Positions 49,201 to 57,100 of a stretch of DNA of 64,000 nt are shown in pieces. The stretch's first letter is position 1; every line of letters begins with the position of its first letter. The translations under genes and the position numbers were made by a program. Source of the DNA: a virus; the IMG/VR virus record IMGVR_UViG_3300050343_000215, positions 113,687 to 177,686 of that record. The stretch is one strand, 5' to 3'. The notes under the pieces are model-generated. The model had not been told where the DNA came from. It worked only from the letters and a program-made list of their open reading frames with translations, and did no database searches.

Positions 49201-50321
49201 ATTTGCTGACCATTTGAATGTGATACAGCATTAGTTCCATATACTCCTCTACCACAATCAATAAACTGATTAAAAGTTTTAGTTCTATATGTAATAAACT
49301 CACCATCAATCTCAATTACACCATTTAATTTGGGAAAACTGAGAGTGCTATCAACAGTAATTACTGTATCCGTATCAGAAATATCATTTCTAAGGATAGA
49401 TTCTTGCGGAATAGAAAATGGTTGTGAATCTAATACATTTAATCTAACTTCATAGATATTTTTAGAACCAGAAGCATAGTTTGAAATATTATTGATCAAT
49501 AGATCATCAATGATAGCAGTTGCCTGAATAACACCAGTAGCATTACTCTGTCTAATTTGAGCACCAACTAAACTATAGGGGTCTCCTTGAATTGTTTCAA
49601 CTTTGATAATATCATCAACAGTAAAATCAGAGAATGAAGCTTTGATAACTCTATCTTTCGGATACCTTACTGTAATTTCTTCATCAAATAATGCTCTGAA
49701 CAGAAATTGAATAGAAAGATCTGTTCCTTTATAACTATAAAAATCTTTAATATTTCTGATTAATGTATCTTTACCAATTTCGTCAGAAATATTTTCATGA
49801 GGAAATCCAGCAAGATATTGCTTTTCGTAGTTTTTTAAAACGAAAAACAGAATTAAATTTGAGTAATTTGTTACTACAGCATCTACTGCATGATCTTGAG
49901 CAATACTTGTTTCAACAGTAGTATTGAGTGAATTAAATTCTGTAGTAGCACTAAACCCTCTTTCACAATCAATTAAAGTTTTATTGGAAATATCTACAGT
50001 TCTGTAGTAAATAAGTTCACTACCAATTCCAATAATACCCCCATCAGTAGAAAGTCCATCAATTTTATCTACTACAATAGAAGTAGCAGTAGAATCAATT
50101 GCAGTCTGCAATTTATAAGTTTTAACTAGGTTAAATTTTCTTAAATTATCAACATTAGTATACTCTAAGAAATTATTCTGAACATCTAAAATTCCACCAG
50201 ATATTTCTAATGATTTGTAATACTCTTCAAAGAATTTTACAAAAGTAGGAAACTCATCAACAATAAAACTTGGTAGTTGTTGATCTACTAAGTCTGAGAT
50301 AGTTAATTTGTTGAAATTCAT
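43233..50321 (-). CDS. 7: Baseplate wedge protein gp7, N-terminal part
   Basis: 2362 residues, ending at TAA 43233-43235 inside a repeat; with the next ORF in the same frame the full length would be about 3531 (T4 gp7: 1032). The start NFNKLTISDLVDQQLPSFIV is usual for the cyanophage protein. Around residues 770-860 lies a YHYH-type domain (LGWAYDGNPIYGPYGY, then GRFCKTPEYPEGRYCYF). Around 1245-1320 a degenerate cupredoxin-like stretch occurs. Several GxxY strands (ITVANGGQDYVAIPNVEI) are present. Near the end come tandem DAYRLIxxNRxEIxDxA units and two CADVQS/KCKRDIGLF modules. Its stop is 1 base from gp8-side repeats, and its ATG follows gp6 by one base. It lies between gp6 and gp8. Confidence 0.88.
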   Translation of the reverse strand: MNFNKLTISDLVDQQLPSFIVDEFPTFVKFFEEYYKSLEISGGILDVQNNFLEYTNVDNLRKFNLVKTYKLQTAIDSTATSIVVDKIDGLSTDGGIIGIGSELIYYRTVDISNKTLIDCERGFSATTEFNSLNTTVETSIAQDHAVDAVVTNYSNLILFFVLKNYEKQYLAGFPHENISDEIGKDTLIRNIKDFYSYKGTDLSIQFLFRALFDEEITVRYPKDRVIKASFSDFTVDDIIKVETIQGDPYSLVGAQIRQSNATGVIQATAIIDDLLINNISNYASGSKNIYEVRLNVLDSQPFSIPQESILRNDISDTDTVITVDSTLSFPKLNGVIEIDGEFITYRTKTFNQFIDCGRGVYGTNAVSHSNGQQIRTTEFIFGYAPGKTALEDQIRMRVLGVLSEVGINDGSNYFEEGEKIKLSADGAADSRQQFTSWRLNEVGNRSSSADVQINNAVKNIPTEIFAVFKDLNYAYVTSAGLPAHPIGNFVGAGFDIRNQNILKSFPLVQEKNTQVQIVGNRPVGLFINGVEAFSAQDYEEVPFGSIDSVSIAQTGFGFEEDIQPIFRIKNATGNGATFNADIVDGRVTGISVVDGGTDYTSDHELEVTYGFNATASVTQDAHLSKGEIKTITVANGGQDYVAIPNVEITDTSGRGKGAFAIAEVTNNQVTGIVVLNGGTDYSDVNTIQIRIISKGSGVFATANVKKWSFDRVFKTKYSPDVNENWIPVTQVKSDTGNGYLYSSRNAAYALQYGYPQNPKILRNALGDNVFGVNANYAEKTSGFVHSPILGWAYDGNPIYGPYGYVNAVDETSSIVRQTSSYALKSSIPSTRPSTAKYPIGAFVEDYDFVQGNGSLDFNNGRFCKTPEYPEGRYCYFLTVNNFGSGVYPYILGRSFQSVPAENNYDIEFDQSNDSNIPTTARRIRTANTPSKGFDASLSVGSVERGSVDSFAVTESGNTFKNNDFLYIDNTDTEGSRLFGRVLEVNGKNVPKVSYQVASGSTIPSTNGIPNAPWPSEISAPQYVNTKYDVIAETSEPHGLSEDDIVTISLDLENVNITKNLKVRVSDYQTITYNKPSVTTSLVADVAFNATNLNIVTVDAASFRENDYIKINDEILKITAIDVNSGQLTVDRNQFSTPLRLHATTNTVTLHIPDDQPDYRIAVGDAITSPGVASVIYQINKENSTIDVRVTSGTITDAINITDTSTPTGKQIDIASVTGKSVYWEIDPTGTGNYYVRDFQFRFIRGSRYVFDLSDGSNLNHNLIFSEDSSNVNTLANVIYVGTPGTPGATATIEKVALLDTNVSRVYYYDEKAGVLNNNKYFDLLVSPAGTQKINIIDSTKFQFPAPFQPEVSEWLNLVSYKTTSLTSTGQISTISVIDGGEGYKKLPKVEGITHSLLDDFRSSLTLVSGSISDVTVLSNGSRYSSSTKIFINTTTGSGAKLTPVILNERIVSVTVDNPGNGYADSDTITAVDTNAKIYAEGSNIGKVKTVRFSNNGSQFTSDRTLSKSLLFNKKVIIKGLGSNTYKLSEVVSTSGGFEAKIDEIRLIGNQIYLLNLVVVKGELEINDVLTGQINQYTSTVTYVTNPDVVGLVKSFIGKVGFYDSDLGKISSSSQKITDSNYFQDFSYVIRSTRSLNDYKQYVDETTHPLGFKLFGEVAVENDVDFEDTVTGRPFSIGLANDPHANEVIIELPNISVESDIVFKKYELSTIKTANLKSYGGSGSARLNFLDNQIESIKMADISASFDGARSVFALSTNDGNFPTDTSNTSVMVSLNEIFQEPYQTQNITGISYDAGMMTVTTDGDHGLAVTVSGTTYPDQKYLHISGVVNSVANINFNDKFEIYDVPSSNSFRSTINNPNGTLTNNNPAVCADVQSTIDNLTTILTYYTANPSLTRPVKNGGIWTDPTKGPVSANRHRDGANLINANKFEIIDRANAEISLQYPDFFYPNDPETNGYSRYRDAYRLIMINRKELVDRGAAQIAVDYPDFVYPLDPTTASDYRFKDAYRLIQQNRTEIIDNAWTTMQGGSNPADAAVETKCKRDIGLFIDYTSLDLVNGGNEYARKFALQYFDGAGNPLTNGLLGEELASVDGFTAAKDNMILAFTNQLTITDTTITPDPLGAPLCANVTSAITVLAGIVNDAITAGSITGLPVETIGSDRIGEAKCKRDIGLFVDAMALDIHTGGNVYARKFLKQYFNVSGTTFITNGLDGEILQSVTAFNKVRDLMKQAIVNQLLEKDLTITAANANYWGTAVGTPTNVTYNAVTGLAQVTLANHGLNNGDDVVIKSNGLTFNCGMDGNVAEKSYPRLADGNHEQSLAVSNVTTDTFDITVGASPEKTFTISDADYDPVSGDVELTIGATTR
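44260..44570 (-). repeat. Tandem DAYRLI repeat inside gp7
   Basis: Two and a half protein repeats of about 40-45 residues: (R/K)DAYRLI..NR.E(I/L)(I/V)D.A...I...YPDF.YP.DP. Codons differ between copies, so the duplication is old. Bounds are approximate. Confidence 0.6.
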
Positions 50322-50322
50322 T

Positions 50323-52176
50323 TTACGCTACTTCTTTGAATATTGAGAAAGTACTATCTTGTAGTTCAAGGTTTAAATAAACCTCTCGGACTGCAGTGAT
50401 GTCATCATTTCGTGGTACTGCAGTAATGAAAATATTATTGTCTGCATCAGTACCACTAATAATCTGAAGTGAATTTATAATCACTTTTCCTTCGTCATAA
50501 TTGACATTACCAACATCATCAATCAAGACTACCTTATCTGCAGTAATAGGATCAATACTATATATTCTTATTGTTCCGTCCTCTATATTTTCAAAATATG
50601 CATCAACGTTCTCATACCCACTAATTCTAAATTTAGTGCTAGTAATCGTCGGTGTACCATCACAAAATTTTGCAAATGGATTTACATAGCACAAAAGATA
50701 TTGAGCTTTAGTATTAATTGCGGGAACTAATTTTTTTCTAAGACGAAACTCAGTATTATTGCCAGTAATAGATTCTTGAGCAGAATCAATTACTGTAGTA
50801 ACTTTACTTTTCCTAATAAGACCGCCAAACTTACTAAGATCTGCAGATTCATCATATTGAGTAAGATTATCAATAACTAAATTTCTAAGTTGCTCTGCAG
50901 TTAAATTTGTTTGAGTTTGGTTATAAAAAAGTTTAGATACTATTAAAACCTCAACAATAGAGGGGTCAACAATGATAGGAGTTACTGAAGCAACAGTAAA
51001 TTTCTTTAATTTTGTTAAAATATCATTTTTTGTTGAATTACTCAAAATATCACTATATTTTGGTTTGATCGCAATTTTTACACGACCATATTCAGGTGGT
51101 TCTTCAGTTTCTCCACCATATACAATAATATCTGCAATTGCAGAATAAAGGTTTTGTGTAATTATTTTATAATCTTCTAGTGTTACTGCTCTATTTTGTG
51201 CAGAATAGAATTTTGGGGCATTTGCTTTAATCAAGTCATCAGACTCAATGCTATCGCCACCAGTACTGCCAGATTTTACACTAACTCCAATTCCTGTTAA
51301 AATACGAGAACTTTCTTCATCATAAATTTCCCCAGAAAATACAAAATTCTTAATATCATTACCAGTTTCACCAGATGATGTTAAGTACGAAACTTCAATT
51401 ACCTGACCATCCTTCAAACCTTTTCCAAGAACACCATCACCAAAAATTAATTCATATCTACTATCATCAATCTCCTGCACAAAGAAAACGGGATCATTTG
51501 CAGTTGTATCTAAAATATTAGATACTTTTTCAAAAATTTCTTTATTAGATGAATTTGCATTTTCTCTTGCTGATACTCTAATTGTTTCAGTATCAATATT
51601 TGCCGTTGGAATTACAAATTTTTGATTTGGGATTGTATTATCCACAACAAATGTAAATGTTAAGTAAACGCCCTCGGTAATATCCAAATTACGAGCATCA
51701 CTTCTATTACTAATGTAACAAATATTGTTGATAACCGGACTTACAGCGTCTTCTAGTATTGCAAATTGAAAGGTTTCTGATCTAGCATCTGGATTTGATG
51801 CAATAAAACTGTTTCCTTTCTTTAATGTAAGAAATCTAGGCACCAGTCTTTGGTCAATTGCAGCGACTGAGCTAAAGTCAATTTTTAACTCTAAAACAGC
51901 AGTAGATGAAGTTCTAGATTTTGCAGTATACCCCAACTGCTTCGCAATTCTTACAATATTGTCCCTTAAGGACGCCGACGACAAGAAATTTTCATTAACT
52001 GCCATCGTTGTATTGAAAGCAGTATAATAAGTATTATATGCTAAGAGGTCAACAACTGATGACAGAGTTGACCCTTCAAAATCATAATCGGTAAAAGCAG
52101 TATTACGCCTCAAGTATTCAACCAGAGCAGATCTGATATCAGCGTAATCTAGAGAACTAACTTGTGCAAATGCCAT
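50323..52176 (-). CDS. 6: Baseplate wedge protein gp6
   Basis: Core wedge protein, two copies per wedge, that links wedges into the baseplate ring (baseplate J-like). 617 residues (T4: 660). The start FAQVSSLDYADIRSALVEYL, then DYDFEGSTLSSVVDLLAYNT and ENFLSSASLRDNIVRIAKQL, is highly typical, as is LGYTAKSRTSSTAVLEL. The middle has LIFGDGVLGKGLKDGQVIEV, and the second half has NAPKFYSAQNRAVTLEDYKI. The C-terminus carries a small beta domain. It starts 3 bases after gp25 and ends one base before gp7, so it belongs to the wedge operon gp25-6-7-8. Confidence 0.96.
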   Translation of the reverse strand: MAFAQVSSLDYADIRSALVEYLRRNTAFTDYDFEGSTLSSVVDLLAYNTYYTAFNTTMAVNENFLSSASLRDNIVRIAKQLGYTAKSRTSSTAVLELKIDFSSVAAIDQRLVPRFLTLKKGNSFIASNPDARSETFQFAILEDAVSPVINNICYISNRSDARNLDITEGVYLTFTFVVDNTIPNQKFVIPTANIDTETIRVSARENANSSNKEIFEKVSNILDTTANDPVFFVQEIDDSRYELIFGDGVLGKGLKDGQVIEVSYLTSSGETGNDIKNFVFSGEIYDEESSRILTGIGVSVKSGSTGGDSIESDDLIKANAPKFYSAQNRAVTLEDYKIITQNLYSAIADIIVYGGETEEPPEYGRVKIAIKPKYSDILSNSTKNDILTKLKKFTVASVTPIIVDPSIVEVLIVSKLFYNQTQTNLTAEQLRNLVIDNLTQYDESADLSKFGGLIRKSKVTTVIDSAQESITGNNTEFRLRKKLVPAINTKAQYLLCYVNPFAKFCDGTPTITSTKFRISGYENVDAYFENIEDGTIRIYSIDPITADKVVLIDDVGNVNYDEGKVIINSLQIISGTDADNNIFITAVPRNDDITAVREVYLNLELQDSTFSIFKEVA

Positions 52177-52179
52177 TGA

Positions 52180-52584
52180 TTATATCTTTGATGAGGAAGT
52201 TAACGATAATGTAGTACTGAATATTTGTGCCGAAGTGTCTGGAATAATATAATCAATTTGTATATCATAAGTATATTCCGCTTCATTCAAATCCACTAAC
52301 ACTTCTATTAAGTTAACTCTTGGTTCATATGTAGAGATTAAGTTTGACACTTCATCTTTAAGTGAACCAGCGGTAGCAAAATCAAAAGGTTCAAATAACA
52401 AATCAGGAATTCCACTACCAAATGTTGCATCAAAAAATTTTTCACCCTTTCTGTACGAAAATAAGTTAAGGAGAGATCTCTTAATAGCATTCTCATCTTT
52501 GAGAATATTGAGATCTTTCTTCAACGGGTTAATTTTGAATGTAAAACTCAGGTCCTTATAGGATCTTGACGGATTTAACGCCAT
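52180..52584 (-). CDS. 25: Baseplate wedge protein gp25
   Basis: 134 residues, nearly identical in length to T4 gp25 (132). Key features: LSFTFKINPLKKDLNILKDE, an IKRSLLNLFSYRKGEKFFDA block, GSGIPDLLFEPFD, and the family's EPR signature at 87-89 (ISTYEPRVNLIEVLV). gp25-like proteins form the wedge core with gp6 and start sheath polymerisation. It is the first gene of the wedge operon. A late promoter with exact consensus lies 21 bases upstream. Confidence 0.96.
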   Translation of the reverse strand: MALNPSRSYKDLSFTFKINPLKKDLNILKDENAIKRSLLNLFSYRKGEKFFDATFGSGIPDLLFEPFDFATAGSLKDEVSNLISTYEPRVNLIEVLVDLNEAEYTYDIQIDYIIPDTSAQIFSTTLSLTSSSKI

Positions 52585-52604
52585 TTGATAGTAGATTTTT
52601 CAAT

Positions 52605-52612
52605 TATTTATA
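52605..52612 (-). promoter_or_regulatory. T4-type late promoter for the gp25-6-7-8 operon
   Basis: Minus strand TATAAATA, exact consensus, 21 bases upstream of the gp25 ATG. Confidence 0.72.
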
Positions 52613-52621
52613 GTGGTTATT

Positions 52622-53218
52622 TCAACCTAAAGATAAATTGAATGCTATTGAGATTCTATTCTCGGAATTATTGTTAATATTTACTTTATGCAACATGTCT
52701 GAAGGGAAAAAAACCATTTCTCCAGAAACTGCAGTTAAGTCCCATCCAACAGTATATCTATACTGTTCTCTTACTGAGTCAGTTACCTTACTAAGCCATT
52801 TAAAATTAGAATATGCGGAATTATTAATAACAGTTAAATCTCCAGACTCGGGAGGAGCATCTATCCAAAAAACACCAGCAATATCGCAATCTGGATGAAT
52901 ATGACATTCATTAAAAGAATCTTTAGCATTGACATTAATCCAAGCACCTTTTAATAAAAGTTTATAACCTGGATTGAAAACATTGGATAATGCTTTCTTT
53001 GAGTGCTGCATCACAAATCTTGCATACTTAGAAAATTCTGATTTTTCAAAAGTATATACATCAGACTGCCATCCTCCAACATTTGATTTTTTGACACCCT
53101 CATTTCGCTCCATCTCACAATAAATTGCTTTAATTAAGGGTTCTTTTATACCATCAAATTCAGGTTTAGTATCATGTTTTACAATTAGTGACGGAAAAAT
53201 TGATATAACCTCAGTCAT
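52622..53218 (-). CDS. 2OG-Fe(II) oxygenase (2OG-FeII_Oxy_5-like)
   Basis: 198 residues. The start TEVISIFPSLIVKHD and the block KGAWINVNAKDSFNECHIHP, then DCDIAGVFWIDAPPESGDLT, are those of a phage/bacterial family of 2-oxoglutarate oxygenases (PF13759-like). Iron ligands are in H106-I-H108-P-D110 and H177 (PSDMLHKV), with R188 (ENRISIAFNL) for 2OG. The substrate is unknown. It is the last gene of the five-gene overlapping cluster behind the sigma70-like promoter at 54075, and stands just before gp25. This is the second likely active member of this fold in the window. Confidence 0.88.
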   Translation of the reverse strand: MTEVISIFPSLIVKHDTKPEFDGIKEPLIKAIYCEMERNEGVKKSNVGGWQSDVYTFEKSEFSKYARFVMQHSKKALSNVFNPGYKLLLKGAWINVNAKDSFNECHIHPDCDIAGVFWIDAPPESGDLTVINNSAYSNFKWLSKVTDSVREQYRYTVGWDLTAVSGEMVFFPSDMLHKVNINNNSENRISIAFNLSLG

Positions 53219-53345
53219 CTACCTTTTTACGGTCATTTCCCTTTTCTTTTACTTTTTTAAGGAGTCTATCGGACTCAATTTGAGTAATTAGAGTCATCCC
53301 AGACTTAATAAAGTCTTTACTTCGGTCAGTCGGTGAGTTTCCCAT
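53211..53345 (-). CDS. Very small basic protein, coupled
   Basis: 44 residues: MGNSPTDRSKDFIKSGMTLI, then TQIESDRLLKKVKEKGNDRK. It overlaps the 160-residue gene upstream by 20 bases and the oxygenase downstream by 8 bases. Both overlaps are in other frames, which fits tight translational coupling. The second half is basic and helical. No family recognised, and the evidence for coding is its place and clean fit. Confidence 0.6.
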   Translation of the reverse strand: MGNSPTDRSKDFIKSGMTLITQIESDRLLKKVKEKGNDRKKVDD

Positions 53346-53808
53346 TAGTTTTTTGTGTGTTTTTTACAGTAGTGTAGTCATTGCCGAGGATTTCTTGCAT
53401 CATAGCATCATTCCAATGCTCATAGTATCCAGATTTTGCCAAGATTTCACGGTGTTGACGCAATTTTGCCTTAGTTTGAGACATGATAAGGTTATATTTG
53501 CCATTATTTGTCTGAACACCATTAATGAAGGTGTTATAGTTAGCACAATCTTCTAAAAATACCCATTCTGGGTAAATTGTGTTATAAATTTCACACCACA
53601 TTTGAATAGCATTAACGTCCAAATAGTCTTCAACGACAAAAATGACGATATCACACCCATCAGTAGGTATAATATCGTCAATCGGCACTTCTATGATCTT
53701 ATATGTAGCAGAGTGAGAGTAAGGGCAGACTGCAAAATTACCTAGTTCAGGGCGAACTTCAGAAATTTTAGCAATCCATTCCTTAATGTGCTCTTCACTC
53801 TTCTTCAT
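53326..53808 (-). CDS. Conserved hypothetical protein with CPYSHS motif
   Basis: 160 residues. Visible parts: LGNFAVCPYSHSATYKIIEV, DIIPTDGCDIVIFVVEDYLD, and EVFL-type strand EWVFLEDCANYNTFINGVQT. The last third is helical and basic (LIMSQTKAKLRQHREILAKS). An alternation of strands and helices with Cys and His near residue 30 might suggest a small enzyme or a metal site, but I do not recognise the family. It overlaps the 38-residue gene upstream by 14 bases and the 44-residue gene downstream by 20 bases, as the third gene of the cluster. Confidence 0.78.
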   Translation of the reverse strand: MKKSEEHIKEWIAKISEVRPELGNFAVCPYSHSATYKIIEVPIDDIIPTDGCDIVIFVVEDYLDVNAIQMWCEIYNTIYPEWVFLEDCANYNTFINGVQTNNGKYNLIMSQTKAKLRQHREILAKSGYYEHWNDAMMQEILGNDYTTVKNTQKTNGKLTD

Positions 53809-53911
53809 TTGATTCAGTTGATTCAGTTTCTTTGTCTGGATGATCTTGATCTGCAGGTCTACGTCCTACAACATAACCATAAGACTTTGGTGCTGGTGTT
53901 TCTTCGCTCAT
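53795..53911 (-). CDS. Very small acidic protein
   Basis: 38 residues: MSEETPAPKSYGYVVGRRPA, then an acidic tail (DKETESTESNEEE). It overlaps the 47-residue gene by 4 bases (ATGA) and the 160-residue gene by 14 bases. The sequence resembles very small polar proteins found in cyanophages, function unknown. Confidence 0.6.
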   Translation of the reverse strand: MSEETPAPKSYGYVVGRRPADQDHPDKETESTESNEEE

Positions 53912-54051
53912 TTTCCTTGTCCTCGGTAGCGTTTCTTAGCTCCATTACGAGAGCTTGCACTATATTTAGTATGCTTACCATACCCCTGACGAGATTTCTT
54001 GGGTTGTGACTCAATATTTTCGTTACCGTTAAGAGATTTGGTGCGTGCCAT
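53908..54051 (-). CDS. Very small basic protein (RYRGQGK tail)
   Basis: 47 residues: MARTKSLNGNENIESQPKKS, ending with KYSASSRNGAKKRYRGQGK. It is highly basic, so nucleic-acid binding is possible. Small proteins with the KYSxxSRN...YRGQG tail recur in T4-like cyanophages, by memory. It is the first gene of the overlapping cluster, 24 bases downstream of the -10 box at 54075-54080. Confidence 0.68.
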   Translation of the reverse strand: MARTKSLNGNENIESQPKKSRQGYGKHTKYSASSRNGAKKRYRGQGK

Positions 54052-54074
54052 GAATGTTTTAAATGTACTTTGAT

Positions 54075-54103
54075 ATTATAACACAGAAATTATGCTTGGG
54101 CAA
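54075..54103 (-). promoter_or_regulatory. Sigma70-like promoter of the five-gene cluster
   Basis: Minus strand -35 TTGCCC (54098-54103), 17-base spacer, -10 TATAAT (54075-54080). It overlaps the 3' end of the 1365-residue gene. Confidence 0.65.
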
Positions 54104-57100
54104 CACTGATGATTTGGATTTGTGGTGAACCTGCTTCATTTCCATAGGAGGTGTTACTAACTGTTACCTCAGCAGGACTATTTGCATTTTGGGCGGGAGT
54201 CGGTAAACCACCGATGTAAGATGCCCCACCGCCACCACCACCGCCAAAGTAACCTCCAGCATTAAACTCTAAATCCCAGCCGCCACCACCGCCGCCACCG
54301 CCGTAGTAACCAAACCCACCAGCACCACCATCACCATCAGTTCCACTACCACCTCCTCCAGATGAGAAGAATGCACCGTCGCCTCCTTTACTACCAGAAT
54401 ATCCATCACTAGATCCGGGTTGTCCTCCATTACCACCTTGACCACTTTTATAACCGTTCACAATTCCTCCAGTACCACCATAAGAATTATTTAAATTTGA
54501 TCCAACAGAACCACTGGGTAATCCAGCATTTCCTCCTGCTGCAGGGTTTGGTCTTGATGGATGACCGTTACCCGTTCTATCTGGACCTGGATTACTTTCG
54601 TATCCACCCTCCGCTGCAAGCATAATGCATTTATTTCCTGTGGCAGATGTTCCATAGAATACTGCTGCATACCTATTAGTATAATGAAGTAGATATGATT
54701 GTCCTGCTTCCGCAGTAAATGTTCCTTCAACATAACCACCAGTACCTCCATTGCCAGATGGAGTATTACCACGAAGTTTTACAGTAACATTGTAATCAAT
54801 TGCTGATGGAGTTAAAAATACAGATTCAGTCAATGTTTTTGTGGACGAAAGATTAGAGATATTTTCAACTGTTGCGCTGTCAACACCAGTAATAGATAAT
54901 GCTCCAGGAATAACCATTGAAATAACTACAAGACCATCTTGATTACTACCACCACGACCACTAACATATCCAGCAACTGTTGTCCCAGGAGGAGAGGAAC
55001 CACCAGCAGATCCTACATTGCCATTTTGCTTATCGGATGATGGAAGAGTGACAGATCCTGATCCACCACCGCCTCCACCACCAGTGCAGTTAGAGGTGTC
55101 ATATCCACCGCCTCCTCCGCCACCATATAGTCCACCGCCGCCACCGCCGCCACGGTTACCCTGATTCCTTCCTGAACCACCAGGAGCGCCGCCACCACTT
55201 TGACCATTAGATCCACCTCCACCGTCTCTATCATTAGATGATCCGCCCGATCCACCAGAGTTGCCACCACCGGCAAAACCATTGTTAGGACCGCTACCAA
55301 CACCACCACTACCAGAACCCGCTACACCACCATATCCACCTTGTCCATTCTGACCAGCACCACCGCCTCCACCTACGATTACGTGATCCTGCTGATAATA
55401 AATATCAGATCCTTGACCACCACGACCAGCACCATATCCTGCTTGACCATTAGGTGAACCCTGACCAGAAGCACCCACAAATACACGTATACTATTGGTA
55501 TCATATTCACCAGGAGCATAACTTCCTGTGAGCAGCACTGTGCCCCTAGCATGTGCGCCTGTACCCCCACTAAAACTTCCTGTGGGGCATTCACCAGTGC
55601 CTTCACCCCCAGCACCCCATATAGCATAAGTAAACTCAGTTGCACTATCAGGAACTGGAATAGTAGTTGAACCAGTTTGTGTAATAGTATATGTCTGTGA
55701 ACCAGAAGATGTGAACAATGTCACAACTTCTTCTGTAGTTTTACTAGCACAGAAATTATTTTCAAGTTTACAACGATACCTATCGTTATTATTAGAATTT
55801 GTTAGTGTTGGTGTGGTGTAACTTGCACTTGTAGCACCACGAATATCAGAGAATGCATTTTGTCCAGATCCTCGCTTTTGCCACTGATATGAAACTGTCT
55901 GTCCAGAAATACCACTAACTGTTGCTACAACATTAAAAGTTGCTGTTCCTGATTGCAAAACAACAGAACTTGGTTGAGTAGTTATATCAATAAATGATGC
56001 TTCAATTACAATCCTAGAATTCTGCTGTGCATTACCAGCACTACCACGATTAGGATGACTAGATCCACCAAACACTCCAGTAGTTCCAGTTGCAGTAGAA
56101 TGAATAAAACCAGCTCCTCCTGCACCACCACCACCAGATTGTGGTCCTCTACCAGGATTACTGCTTCCATTATACCCATCATATCCACCAGCACCGCCAC
56201 CGCCACCATAGTATCCTCCTCCACCACCACCGCCTCCGGCAGCAGCGTATGATCCAGAATTATTTCCTCCTCTTCCACCTGATAGAGTAGAACCATTCTT
56301 ACCATTAGTACTACCCCCAGATGATGTGCTACCACCTGTTCCTCCTAATGATTGAGTAGCACCATATCCCCCTTTAGCAGAAATTACTGATGATGTACTA
56401 CTAAATCCATCAGACCCTGTTGTACCACCGCCTGCACCACCAGTAACTTTTGCAGTTCCAGTATGAGGATAAGATCCTTGCACAGTATAATACTGTGTAC
56501 ATGGATATGAAATTGTTCGTGTATCTTGATGAGTAATAGTCCAATAAACAGTAGAAACAAAACTTCTATAATTTCCAGCATCATTTCTACGGAATGCCAG
56601 AACCATCCATGCCGAAGTTCTAGTTATTTGTGAATAATCAGGACTAAACCCAGGACAGAGACCACCACCGGCAGTACAACCATTTGTACTTATCTGCAAA
56701 ATATAGTTGCTGCTAGGCATAGGACTATCAAATCCAATAATATAATATCTTGAAGGTGGAGCGACAGTGTATATGACACTGGTATTGCCGTACCACGCTA
56801 AATATGCATCTCTTCGGTTCGCATTATCATATGAGTGAGCCCAACTACCACTTTTAGTAACACTATTGTCAATTGTTTGATAACAGGTACTTTGATATGA
56901 TTGTTGATAAGAGTAAGCATATTGGATTGGTTGCTGACTACCTCCACAAGTAGATGACGTGTTAAGACTAGAACCACCAGCACCGCCTGCAATGGCAAGA
57001 GCATTAGCATGTGATACCGAAGTATCAAAGATACCTGCATACCCTCCTCCTGCCTCTGCATAGCGTCCAGAGTCTGATGATCCTGCTGCACCACCCCCTG

